Assembly: GCA_003049485.1 (NCBI GenBank)
Contig: PYST01000031.1
Coordinates: 1-64,000, forward strand
Length of the DNA stretch: 64,000 nt
Direction: 5' to 3'
DNA from: Ophioceras dolichostomum
Taxonomy: Eukaryota > Ascomycota > Sordariomycetes > Magnaporthales > Ophioceraceae
The notes under the pieces were generated by a model. That model searched no databases and was not told the DNA's origin. It saw nothing but the letters and a program-made list of their open reading frames with translations. The position numbers and the translations under genes were made by a program. This document shows, one piece after another, positions 49,152 to 59,868 of the stretch. Position 1 is the first letter of the stretch; each line of letters begins with the position of its first letter.

Positions 49152-49993
49152 GTTTGGAAGTTGGGGGGAGTTGGGAGTTGGGAGTTGGTGAGCAGCGGTC
49201 GCTGTTGGAGGCGGCCCTTCATTTCACAGGCCGTCAGGCCGGGTAATTAGTGGCTCGAGTGGGAAGGTTGTCGGGTTGGGAAGACGGGACCTCGAGGGGA
49301 CCTGCCCGTAGAAGAGGAAGATAGAAAGTTGTTGAAATAACTAGCCTGCCTTTTGTCGATACAGGGACAAACCTCGGATTAAAGAATAATAATAACCTAA
49401 TACACTCTTTCTTCTAATATCGACTTGAAAGTTGAACATGGACCTCGCATCTCCATGCAGAAGCGAGAACTATTACAAGAAAGGCATGGCGCACGGTCCC
49501 TTTGCCAGCCAGGCGGCCCCGCCCGCACTGTATACCCCACGTTTTGCCGCCAACAGGGAACTGCATCGCGAGGCAGATCATTCAGCTTCGGGTCACTTGA
49601 CGTGCCCGTCCGACCCTTGGCTTGGCTGGATGACCTTTCCAAGATATTATTGATTGTTTCACTCCTCTCCTCAACTAGGGACGACATTCGCCCGTAATTG
49701 TCGTGTGTAGCCCACCATGTGGTCGCAACTGTTGCGGCACTCTCGTCTCTTCGGGTTTGGCTCAGGGTGAAAGCGCTCTTTCATTCTTTATTTGTGGACA
49801 GTCAGTGCCCAGTAACAAACTGCTGCACCTTTCGCCACCTACCTAACCCAACCACGACCTCTTAACGACTTCCGCCGTGAGCAGACTGGTGGTGAATCTT
49901 TCATAGACAATGCTGCTCCTCGAGGCACCTCTTCTCTCTTCCCTAATTTAAAGCCTTTATATTCGTAACCTATACACATAAAAGGCCTTGGAA
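49152..49993. other. Intergenic region upstream of the lipase gene
   Basis: Contains the 3' flank of the secreted protein gene and the promoter and leader of the lipase gene. Only short unrecognised frames are present. Confidence 0.55.
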
Positions 49994-51550
49994 ATGCGGC
50001 TTTCTTTTCTCGCTTCGCTACTCTGGGTCGGCGGGCGGCTGAGAGTTCAGGCTCTACAAACTTCAAGCTATGACATCACCGAGGACCAGACACCACCACT
50101 GCAACGACCACTCCTCCACGATGTCAAGAACACCGTTGGCCATGGCCATGCCGCCCCCTCAAAGGGCATCTCCGACGCGCTCTTCGCCGACCTGGAGCGC
50201 TTCTCGCGCCTGGTGGACATCACATACTGCGTGGGCACGACGGGCATCTCCAGGCCCTTCTCGTGCGTGTCGCGCTGCAAGGACTTCCCGACCCTCGAGC
50301 TCGTCGAGACGTGGAACACGGGCCCGCTCATGACTGACAGCTGCGGCTACGTCGCGGTGGACCATGGCGGCCCTTGGCGGCCACCACCTCGTAGAGGCAA
50401 CTCTTTGTCGTCCTCCAAGCAGAGCGAGCAAGCCTTCGAGGAGGAGGAAGCGGCGGACAACAGCGACAACGGCAACAACAAAGGCGCCATCATCGTCGCC
50501 TTCCGCGGGACCTACAGCATCTCCAGCACCATCATCGACCTGAGCACCGTGCCGCAAGAGTACGTGCCGTATCCAGAGCCAGGCGACGGAGGAGAAGACG
50601 ATGGGGATGGCGACAGCGACGGCGACGGCGGCCGTCCCAGGGAGAAGTGCGCGAACTGCACCGTCCACATGGGCTTCCTCGCCTCCTGGCGCAGCGCCCG
50701 CCCGCTCCTGCTGCCCGTCCTCCGGGCCGTCAGGGAGAAGCAGCCGGATCGCCCCGTCCACCTGGTGGGCCACAGCCTGGGCGGCGCCGTGGCGGCCCTC
50801 GCGGCCCTGGAGCTGCGCCTGGTGCTGGGCTGGGACGACGTGGCCGTGACGACGTTCGGCGAGCCGCGGGTCGGGAATGAAGGGCTTGTTTCGTTTATTG
50901 ATAAGGTGTTTGGCTTGGAGGAGAACGAGAACGAGACGTCTTCTTCTACCACCACCACGACCACCACCACGACCGAGGAGAATGATGCGGACCTAGAAAA
51001 ACGCACATACCGCCGCGTCACGCACGCCCAGGACCCCATCCCCCTGCTGCCGCTGTCCGAGTGGGGGTACCGCTCGCACGCGGGCGAGATCTACATCGAC
51101 AAGGTCCCGCTGGCGCCCGCGCCGGAGGATCTGCGTCTGTGTCGCGGCGATCGCGACGCGCGCTGCAGTGCGGCCGGCGATGGCTCGGACGGCGGCGATG
51201 GAGGCGGCGGAGAGGGAGAGGGAGAGGGACTCGCCGCGAGGCTTGTGAGGCTGCTGTCGTCGTCAACGCACGGCGGCAGGTGGCGGTGGCCGGATAGTGG
51301 TGGGGACGAAGAGGAGGAGCTAGGCGGCGGCCCCTCTGGCGAGGCCGAGGTCGAGGCTGAAGCCGAGGCTGAAACTGCTCGGCGCCACTACCATCGCTTG
51401 ATACCCACGCGCTTCAAGCTGTGGCAGCTGTTCTTCGCCCACCGAGACTATTTCTGGAGGCTTGGGCTGTGCGTCCCCGGCGGCGATCCGGCTGATTGGG
51501 GGAGGGATAAGTACAGGTTCCCTGACCATTCTAGGTCGGACGAGCTGTGA
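49994..51550 (+). CDS. Class-3 lipase with signal peptide and C-terminal SDEL
   Basis: Predicted alpha/beta-hydrolase of the fungal lipase class 3 family that hydrolyses acylglycerols or related esters. A single exon encodes 518 aa from the ATG at 49994; an earlier TTG was rejected. Residues 1-20 are a signal peptide ending VQA. The catalytic triad is readable: Ser261 in GHSLGG, Asp347 in HAQDPIPLLP, and probably His483 in AHRDYFW. The oxyanion strand IIVAFRGTYSI and the FGEPRVGN segment also fit the family. Low-complexity insertions (a Glu/Asp/Gly stretch, a run of Thr, a Gly/Glu run and EAEAEAE) interrupt the fold and make it longer than typical secreted lipases (about 300-350 aa). The protein ends RSDEL, an ER-retrieval-type tail. 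Confidence 0.9.
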   Translation: MRLSFLASLLWVGGRLRVQALQTSSYDITEDQTPPLQRPLLHDVKNTVGHGHAAPSKGISDALFADLERFSRLVDITYCVGTTGISRPFSCVSRCKDFPTLELVETWNTGPLMTDSCGYVAVDHGGPWRPPPRRGNSLSSSKQSEQAFEEEEAADNSDNGNNKGAIIVAFRGTYSISSTIIDLSTVPQEYVPYPEPGDGGEDDGDGDSDGDGGRPREKCANCTVHMGFLASWRSARPLLLPVLRAVREKQPDRPVHLVGHSLGGAVAALAALELRLVLGWDDVAVTTFGEPRVGNEGLVSFIDKVFGLEENENETSSSTTTTTTTTTEENDADLEKRTYRRVTHAQDPIPLLPLSEWGYRSHAGEIYIDKVPLAPAPEDLRLCRGDRDARCSAAGDGSDGGDGGGGEGEGEGLAARLVRLLSSSTHGGRWRWPDSGGDEEEELGGGPSGEAEVEAEAEAETARRHYHRLIPTRFKLWQLFFAHRDYFWRLGLCVPGGDPADWGRDKYRFPDHSRSDEL

Positions 51551-54203
51551 ACAGGTAGCTGCCCCTACCAAGGTCGTTATTTTTTCTTTCTTTCCCTTTC
51601 ATTTCTTGTCTAGCGACAAGGACCAAAAAAAGGGCGCGATCTATAATGAACACACAGGATAGCGAAGCCGACGCTTGGACGATAGCGGCGCATCAGGAGA
51701 GTCTGTCTAGGTCATCGTGGCCTTGTACATAGCGCGATTTCTATTGCATTTTTATATGAATTCTAGGATAATGTCTACTACCTTACCTACCTACCTGCCT
51801 AAGTACTTATCTAGGTCCTTACCTACTAGGTACCTATCTATCTACAACTACCCAGGTAGAGGTAGGTATCTATCTAGCCTGAATAATCTCGAACCCCTTT
51901 TGGAGAGCATCCCCTCCGATGCCCGGGTCCAGGGCATCGGAAGCCGCCGCCTCGTACGGGCACTGTGCTCCTGGCGGTGTGTAAGTCCATCCATCGATGG
52001 GTTCAGATTCGGCATCTGGCTGGGTAGGTACAGATGGCAAGGTACCTACCTGATGCGCCCCTCGGATTTTTTTTTTTTTCCTTCTCTTTTTTTTCTCTCC
52101 CGCGTGACCTTGACCGACCCGTGCGTGACAGCTCACGCTCTCCCCCCCTTCCCACAAGCTGGGGCAAGAAAGGGTAGGGCATGTGTGGAACAAGACAGAA
52201 AATGCCACGCGACACCCTTTGATGACTCAACCCTTTGTCCATCGGTAGATTCCCAAAGGTTGGGTGCTTGAAATGAAGGAGGATTCGAGAGCTTACGGGC
52301 ACTCAGTTGGTGTGGGTTCGTGTGATGATGGTACTTTCATAAGTAAACTACGATGACCTGTAGGCGCTTATACGCTCTTAGTGCTCGACAGAGAGGAGAG
52401 GTTCATCGACATAATTTCCTGCTCGGTGCTACCTACCGCAGAGTACGCCAAAATTTTGTTGAACCTCGATCCTCGTCTGATGATAGGCCGTTGGGCATGG
52501 CTGCCTTGGTTTCAAGTGGCTAGAGCGGCTAAGTACCGTTACTTGGCCTACCTTACCTAAAGCGGTGGGGATGAGAGCTGGGGGCTTTCCTGCGGTATGG
52601 TTCTCCAGCAGTCGATAATGTTCCATTTTCTACAGGCACCGTTCTTGTTCTCAGGGCATCGGGGAAGTTGAGAGAGCACACGACATTAGCATACAAGCAC
52701 GCACACGCCCCTCCATCCATATCCCAGAACTTAATGCGTTGCTGTTCGAGGCCGCCGACGTCTCCTCCTAGGTACCTGCTCACTCTCGCCAAACGGGAGG
52801 TAACGCCTTGGGTTGGTTGCCCCACCTGAGATTGCTTGTGAGGGGTAATTTCCCTCCATGAACAACCCGTTGCCAGCGGCGCGGGCCACCAGGAAGGAAC
52901 GTGGCAGAACAGGGCAGAAGGCCGGGAGTGACTGTTATCGTGGCCACGAACCAGTCAAGGAGACGAGGGGAAAACGGCACAAAACCATGGAAACTGGCAT
53001 GGAGTGTGATATGTGATATCAGGTCGAAAGGCACCAATATCTCCTAAAGACCTTGAGTGAGCCAACTCGAAGATCACCAGCAGAACGGAAGTTAAGTGAG
53101 TGAGTGAGTCTCCGATCTGAGCTACGATCTGGGCTAAAGCGAAGTGGAGTGTCGCGTGCTGTTGGAAAGAGAAGCCATCACCACTTATCTCTCTTAGTCG
53201 CAGTCCCAGTCCCAGTCCCCCCTCCGTCTTGGGTTTCAAGACAGGATAGGAAACCTCTACCCAACATTCACTTTCACAGAGCACAAGAGAAAGGACGGAA
53301 GGAGTGACTAACATGCCTCCTCCTTCTGTTGTGAGTGGCTTGTTGAGGATCACTCCTGCGTGCTTTCCTGTTCACTAGTTCCTACGTGGAACCTTTTCAG
53401 ACGGTGGCAGGTACGACTAATGTTCTCTGTATTTAGAGGCACCTATACGGCACGCAGCGGGCAGGGCAGCAACCGAGTGACGTGAAAAGCGGACGGACTA
53501 TTAGATTATGTAGTCAGGCATTCGCAATAAGAGGTCGTAGTGACGAGGCACTTGAAGCACTTGACTCGAGGACTTGGCAGTTCGATCCCATTCTTGCACT
53601 GTCTTTGTTCCATGGTGATTCTCCATACTGTTACTACGTACCGTCGGGTTGGTCGTTTTGCTTTGCTTGGGTGTGAAGGTGAGGGGCAACCAGCCGGTTC
53701 TCTGGTCGCGCTGGTGGATTCTCTCCTTCGTGGCGGGCGGTGGTGGCTTCCCAGCTGCAAAGAGCCGACAGTTGCTGTTTGGCTTGGTTGGACACCCCCC
53801 TCGTCCCTCCTTCATTCACTCACCCTTCAAGCCTTCCCTCTTAGTGGACGGCGGGGGAGAGGGACCATCAGAGAGTGGGGACCGCCCCCATCTGCTCAAG
53901 ACAACAGCCCTGCTTCTCGACCTCCATTTCGGCCGCCTTCCGCCTTCCCTTCACAACAACATCATCCCTCTCTTTTTGTTGCCCCCCGCCTCTGCTGCTG
54001 CATCGACACAAGCAAAATTTGAACCTGTCACCTTTTCGTCGTTGATTCTCTGCATCTGCACACCACAACCCTTCAAATTCAGAACCCTCTTCTGCTGCCA
54101 ACCTCGACTCTACGGATACCCTTGTTCTCAGACCTGCCCACCTTCTTTGATTTTTTTCCCTTTTGAAACCATCTTCCAGAAATCCATATCCACCACAGCG
54201 AAA
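51551..54203. other. 2.65-kb intergenic region with TACC/TAGG repeats
   Basis: Tandem spacer before the 14-3-3 gene. The part at 51776-51875 is dominated by degenerate CCTA/TAGG and TACC words. A T run at 52069-52095 follows. The last ~500 bp is pyrimidine-rich and probably forms the 14-3-3 promoter and leader. No gene was recognised. Confidence 0.55.
51776..51875. repeat. Degenerate TACC/TAGG tract
   Basis: About 100 bp composed largely of the tetranucleotides TACC, CTAC, TAGG and TATC, with the palindromes CTAGGTAC and AGGTACCT. Similar words recur elsewhere between genes. Confidence 0.75.
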
Positions 54204-55818
54204 ATGACCACCGAGGTATGTCGTCGTCGTCGTCGTCGTCGTTGTCGCCTTGCACTACCATACACGCCGTTCCTTTCTCCCGTTCCATTACTATCATCGC
54301 AAGCCGTGTCTTTGTTATCACTTTCCCCTCCACTCCGCCTGCCCTAGATCATCTTAAGTGTCCCGCTGAGATTGTTATCGCCATTAATGGCGGTGCCTGA
54401 TCCTTTCTCTTGCCCGGCTGATTTAGCAATGTTTCTTGTTTGAAAAACCAACTTCACAAGGACGCTCTAGGCTGACATCTCTGCTTTCTTTTTTTTTATA
54501 GCGCGAAAGGTTTGTTGTTGTTACCCCTCCTTCGCCCGTCGTCCCGGTCCCTATTGCCGACCAAATGGTCACGACCCGGTCCCTTATGGCTGCGGGCCAG
54601 GTAATGGGCTATCTGGGTGATCGGACGGATGCGGCGGCAGTGGCGACGACGCGGCCAACTTGAGCACGGCGGCTGACGAATGACGTTTTTTTGAACGATT
54701 AACAGCAAGACCTTCCTGGCCCGCCTCTGCGAGCAGGCCGAGCGCTACGATGAGATGGTTACTTACATGAAGGAGGTGGCCAAGCTGGGCGGTGAGCTCA
54801 CCGTTGACGAGCGCAACCTGCTCTCGGTCGCGTACAAGAATGTCGTCGGCACCCGCCGCGCCAGCTGGCGCATCATCTCCTCCATCGAGCAGAAGGAGGA
54901 ATCTAAGGGATCCGACAAGCACGTCACGACCATCCGTGATTACCGCCACAAGATCGAGGCGGAGCTTGAGAAGGTGTGCCAGGATGTTCTCGACGTCCTT
55001 GACGACTCTCTCATCCCCAACGCCGCTTCGGGCGAGTCGAAGGTGTTCTACCACAAGATGTAGGTGGTTTTTTTGTCCCATCGGCCCATGTTTTGATTTT
55101 TGATTTTTGATTTCCACCCTTCGAGTGGGCTCTTGGCATGCGCCGATGGTCCTGGCCTCAAATCTCGCGCCCTCCCGCCCTCAGGCCACGGTCTAGTCTG
55201 CTGACTCATGATGTGTACGCATCACAGGAAGGGCGACTACCACCGTTACCTCGCCGAGTTCGCCTCCGGCGAGAAGCGCAAGGTCGCTGCGACCGCTGCC
55301 CACGAGGCCTACAAGGTACGATCCAACCCGACCCTATTCAATTTCGATAAGGCCTAGCATCTTCCAGCTACTGCGCCGGTCGATGCAGCAATTTCCCCAA
55401 GTGTCGAACTGTGTGCCTAACGATTTTTTGAATTGTTTGAATTCTTGTGGAATAGAGCGCCACCGATGTCGCCCAGACCGAGCTGACGCCGACTCACCCG
55501 ATCCGCCTGGGTCTGGCGCTCAACTTCTCCGTCTTCTACTACGAGATTCTGAACTCGCCTGACCGTGCTTGCCACCTGGCCAAGCAGGCCTTCGATGATG
55601 CGATCGCCGAGCTTGACTCACTCTCTGAGGAGTCCTACCGCGACAGCACTCTGATCATGCAGCTCCTTCGCGACAACCTGACGCTCTGGACCTCCTCTGA
55701 GACCGGTGAGGCCGACGCTGGTGCGACTGGTGTCGCCGACGCGCCCAAGGAGGAGAAGCCCGCCGAGGAGAAGGCTGAGGGTAAGGCCGACGCCCCTGCG
55801 CCGGCGCCCGAGTCGTAG
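54204..55818 (+). CDS. bmh1: 14-3-3 protein
   Basis: Phosphoserine/threonine-binding adaptor of the 14-3-3 family, acting as a dimer in signalling and cell-cycle control. Five exons: 54204-54215 (12 nt), 54502-54509 (8 nt), 54706-55059, 55228-55315 and 55456-55818 (274 aa). The assembled N-terminus MTTERESKTFLARLCEQAER matches the family exactly across both tiny exons. Hallmarks are NLLSVAYKNVVGTRRASWRI (phosphopeptide-pocket Lys and Arg), YYEILNSPDRACHLAK, ELDSLSEESYRDSTLIMQLL and RDNLTLWTS. The tail is an acidic Ala/Glu/Pro stretch as in other fungal members. Intron 1 contains a TCG trinucleotide run. Donors are GTATGT, GTTTGT, GTAGGT and GTACGA; acceptors are ATAG or CAG. Confidence 0.96.
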
Positions 55819-57715
55819 ATGCACAAAAGTGCCAGTCATCTCTGAGGCTCTCTGACCCCCCTTCCTGGTATCCAAGTATGCCCGCTTGATTGGAGTCATT
55901 TTATGGAAGCCATCTCTCAACTCCCATTCCCCATTTCCCTTCACTGGCATTTTCAGTCGCCAGAACCCCTTGGCTGCCCATCCTTGAGATTCTAGGCTCT
56001 GCTGGCAGTTTGGTATGTTTGCTCTTTCGATGCGGTCTGCTCTGGTGGGAAAGCATGGCTCTTCTGCCAATACACAGCACGCTGGCTGTCTGGTGGGGTT
56101 TCATATGCACACGGCGGTGGGCACTGGTCATGGCGGCAATGGCCGGGGGTACAGGGAGTTTTGTCGTTGTGTCGTTGCGCAGATGGAAATCGCGGAGTCG
56201 CAGGGCAGATCAAGTTTTCCTTGTTTTTTTGTCTCTTTCCTCTCTTGTTCTCTCTCACAAATTCCCCCTCTGACATAACTGGTTTTTTTATCGTCCATCT
56301 CCTGCCTTTCTTTCCCCCCTTCTCGTCTCCTAAGGAGATATCAACGAACGAAGAATTCACCCTGGTCTCAAATATACGGAACTGAACTCTCGCAAGCCTT
56401 GTTTCTAGAAGGCCCGAGCCCGCTCCGCCCCTGCGTTTTCTCGGTTTCCTCTCCGCAGTACTCTTGCCTACATTACTTGCCTTAACTTTTCCCTTTTATC
56501 GTCATCGTCTCCCATGGACTTTCTTATCCTCCCACCTTCTGGTGAGAGTGACGGAAAGCGTCCGGTATTTTTGGTGTGATCTTTGTCTCGACTTCACCTT
56601 CTTTGCTTGAGATCTTCACTAGTCCCACTCTGTCCCGTGTGTTTCCCCTGCGAGTGCCTTTCCCCCCTTTCTGTTCTTGTTTTCAATTCTGGGCGGAAGA
56701 ACGAAGAGTCGAATGGGTGGAGGTGCGGTCTGCGTCGTCGTCGCTTTTGCCTGTGGAGGCGGAGAGGGAAAGAGAGGGCAAAGTAAGTGGAGAAAAGGTG
56801 TCTTGCTTTTTTTTCTTCCCTCATCGAATCCCCCTGTCTATTTCTTTTCTTATGCGTTCGGTTTTTCTTTTTATCTCTCGTCTCTATTTCTCCCGGTTTT
56901 TTTTCTCTCTTTTTCTTTTTTTCTTGAGCTCGTGTGTTCGCTTCCATACGGCTCAAATGTCTGTAACCCTGGCACCTTGCAACCCAAAAAGAAAAAAAAT
57001 CAGAGAAAAAAAATCAAAACGGCGCCGGGCGGAAAGGAGGGACAGGCAACTGTAACTTCTGGGTTCCCGGTGCCCCTCAATTCTCCCAGAGTTTTTTGAC
57101 AGTTCAGCCTCATGCTCCATGAATCGTGATGTGTTTCTTCTTGTCTGGGGTGGGCGGGGAGGGAGGTAGCGTGCAAGCTAGCTCTTCTAATCAGTATCAT
57201 CAGTATCATTTGCGACTCTACTCCAAACGTAATGTGATAAACAGTGGCCTGTATCTTGTACAATGGGCTAGAGGCGAGCTAGAAAAAAGAATCGGCGAAG
57301 AGGAACACAACAAAGAACGAGGCTCTGATCATCGCGAGACTAAAAACCGTGCATCGTATGGACAGTTCCGTTCACTACCTTTGTCTGCACTGCCCGCGAC
57401 GTCTTTGGAAGCGATTATTCCCATCTATTAAATAAACCGTATGCGACGCAAGTGCTTTCCGCATCTACAGAACTAAGCCCATGCCTTATTCAATGCCCTA
57501 TTATTACCTCCTTAACGCCTGATGCCTCCCTTCTTATGTCCCTCTATTCATCTACCCAACCAGTGTGTAGAGCCAGGCTCAGAAAGAAAAGTGACGCGCA
57601 AAAGAAACTACAAGAGCGTATGCCAGTTGCGGGTTGCGCGGGTATCATCAGGGTATCATCAATATTCGTTGGCCTTTCCTTGTCCGCTTGGTGGTGACAA
57701 GACAAATGGGGCGGC

Positions 57716-57740
57716 GTCTGGTCTGGTCTGGTCTGGTCCG
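57716..57740. repeat. (GTCTG)n pentanucleotide repeat
   Basis: Four exact GTCTG units plus one GTCCG. This is the reverse complement of the (CCAGA)4 repeat at 14054-14076. Confidence 0.9.
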
Positions 57741-58025
57741 GTCTATATTGTCCGATCCGTCCTCCCACATATACAAGCCATGCCTCCTCATGCAGCCAGG
57801 CAGGCGAGGAATGGAGAGAAGTGCGTAGTAGTAGAGCCCTCTCAAGAATGAAGGAGAAGAAAAGAATCCAAAAAAGTAGAGCCCGAGGATATCAATGCAT
57901 GTCTGTCTGTATGTACTTAAGGAATAGATAGTAATGAGCCAAAACGCCAGGGGAAGGCAAGGCAAAACCCAAACCAAGAGTCATCAGCAGTATTTCATGT
58001 CCGTCGTGGTCACTCCTTCCAGGCT

Positions 58026-58115
58026 CACACACACGCTCTCTCTCGCTCTCTCTCCCTCTCCTCTCTCTCTCTCCGCTTTCCTCGCTCTCCTCACTCTCTC
58101 CTCTATCCTCTCTCT
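58026..58115. repeat. CT-rich microsatellite tract
   Basis: About 90 bp of CTCT/CCTCT units just downstream of the stop codon of the gene at 58132, probably in its 3' untranslated region, where the transcript would be GA-rich. Confidence 0.85.
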
Positions 58116-58131
58116 CCCTCGGTTCCAGAAA

Positions 58132-59868
58132 TCAACCGCCACCACCTCCCCGTACGCTGTCGCGAGGATTGTTACTAGGGCCAGCCTTGTCTTTGTCCGA
58201 AGGCGGCGACAGCGGTGGCTGCTGGTGATGGCTCTTGTGCAGGAGCTTCCTCGCACGTTCCAGCCGGGCCGCTCGTGCCTTGGCGTCTCGGGCGGCTATC
58301 CTCTTGAGAAGGTTCCCCTGGGAGGCGGCCGCGGCGCTGCTGGAGCTGCTGCTGTAATGCTGAGAGTTCGGGTAGCCGCCAGGAGGACGAGGGCCGGGAG
58401 GGGAGCGGCCGCCGACGACGACGGCGGAGGAGTTGTTCTTGTTGTTGGAGGAGGAGGAGCCGGAGCTGGAGCTGTCGGCGTGCCACATGGCTGTGGTGTT
58501 GGGAAGGTCCGTGTCGATCTCGACGGCGATGCCCGACTTGTTAATGCACGACATCAGGGTCAGGTATTCGGGCACCCCCATGATTAGGGTCTTGGTCTTA
58601 GGTTCACCTGAGCCAGGGGATGTGGGGACCTCGGAGGAGCCTGCTTTTGCGCTGTCGGGAGCGCTGCTGCCGCTGTCGACGTCGTCGTCGTTGTTGCTAC
58701 TATTGTTGTTGTCTCCGTCCTTGCCTCCGCTGTCCTTCTTCGACAAGACCATTCCCTTCTTTTCCTTGCGCTTTCGTATGGGTTCGCTGAGTATCTTCTT
58801 CAGCTTCCCGGCTATCTTGCCCGGCCCGGTCCGACCGATCGAGCCGGTCGGGCCAGTCGGGCTCAAGCTGGCTTTCAAAACTGGGAGGATCTCCGCTGGA
58901 AGGCCGATGCGGTACTCTTTCTTGTCTTTCAGGTGGGCGATTGGGATGATGTTGTTGTCGTTCCTAGGCGGCGGCTCTCTGATGGTGTAGGGCCGCGAGC
59001 ATGCGATGCAGACACGAGGGGGCGGAAACGACTCGTCGACCATGGACGATTGCAAAGGGATGTGGATGGTGCGGGCCATTTCGTGCAGATCCGCAATAGC
59101 ACGGTGCTCGTCACTGGGGTTCAACGAGCGTCCGCTGCCCCCGTCCCAGGAAGCCATTTCGGGGGGAGCGGGATACTTGATCGACAGGCGAACCAATAGG
59201 GTGGCGTACGGGCAACCGCAGTCGGCGCTGTCGTCCAGCTTAATGGCTTCGTCCCGCCACGCCTTGACTTGACTCAGCTTCGCCCGAGCTTGCTCCCTTC
59301 CCAGGTATGGCCACATGCTGCTCTTCAGGACTGGTTCGTCCAGCGGTGGCCTGTCACCCTCCTCACCCTCCTCGCGGTCGTTGTTGCCGCCAACATGTTC
59401 TCGTATGGCTTGTCCTTGTGTCCCGCTAGCTTGTTCTTCTACCACCCTAGTTATCGTTGTCTCCAGGAACTCATCCGTCGAGCGGCCCTGCACCACTCTA
59501 TCTATGGCTCTCTCCAGGTGCTTAGCCCTCCGAGGGCTCGCCTGCTGTTGCGCGTCTTGCATGTCGGAAGAATGCCGCAGGTGCGGTTTCTTTTGCCGGT
59601 GCAACTCTTGGTCCGATCGATTCGACATGGCTGTTCCTTCGTCCTCGTCCTCGACTTCATCCAGCTCTGGGCACGAGGACGGCCCGCCGAGGTTGGCGAC
59701 AATGTAGTTTATGCGGAGGTATGTCTGATCCCACTGTGCGTTAAGGTGGTCGTCTAAGGTGTGCGCTACGCTGGGGACGGATGTGGACTCTGACGACCTC
59801 CTCGAGAGCGCTACAACTGGCGCTGCCATGACGGGATCCATCGATGCCGGATGGACTGCCGCCAACAT
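58132..59868 (-). CDS. Unrecognised low-complexity protein
   Basis: A single long frame of 578 aa from the ATG at 59868; a second Met nine codons on is an alternative start. No family was recognised. The N-terminal third has a structured-looking segment LNAQWDQTYLRINYIVANLG and an acidic stretch. The middle has short Cys motifs (CGCP and CIAC) and a helical region rich in Arg and Glu. Around residue 385 there is a Lys/Arg-rich segment. The C-terminal third has long Ser, Asn and Gly runs, an IMGVPEYLTLMSCINKSG island and a basic helix (LLKRIAARDAKARAARLERA). Absence of stops over 1.7 kb, together with alternating ordered and disordered segments, supports a real gene. It may be a regulatory or scaffold protein; this is only a guess. 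Confidence 0.7.
   Translation of the reverse strand: MLAAVHPASMDPVMAAPVVALSRRSSESTSVPSVAHTLDDHLNAQWDQTYLRINYIVANLGGPSSCPELDEVEDEDEGTAMSNRSDQELHRQKKPHLRHSSDMQDAQQQASPRRAKHLERAIDRVVQGRSTDEFLETTITRVVEEQASGTQGQAIREHVGGNNDREEGEEGDRPPLDEPVLKSSMWPYLGREQARAKLSQVKAWRDEAIKLDDSADCGCPYATLLVRLSIKYPAPPEMASWDGGSGRSLNPSDEHRAIADLHEMARTIHIPLQSSMVDESFPPPRVCIACSRPYTIREPPPRNDNNIIPIAHLKDKKEYRIGLPAEILPVLKASLSPTGPTGSIGRTGPGKIAGKLKKILSEPIRKRKEKKGMVLSKKDSGGKDGDNNNSSNNDDDVDSGSSAPDSAKAGSSEVPTSPGSGEPKTKTLIMGVPEYLTLMSCINKSGIAVEIDTDLPNTTAMWHADSSSSGSSSSNNKNNSSAVVVGGRSPPGPRPPGGYPNSQHYSSSSSSAAAASQGNLLKRIAARDAKARAARLERARKLLHKSHHQQPPLSPPSDKDKAGPSNNPRDSVRGGGGG

Larger units (their letters stand above)
55819..58131. other. 2.3-kb convergent intergenic region, pyrimidine-rich
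   Basis: Between the 14-3-3 gene (+) and the unrecognised protein gene (-). The plus strand is very T/C-rich at 56560-56930, then A-rich near 56985-57020. A TCTGG repeat lies at 57716-57740 and a CT-rich tract at 58026-58115. Frames are short and low-complexity. No gene was recognised. Confidence 0.55.
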
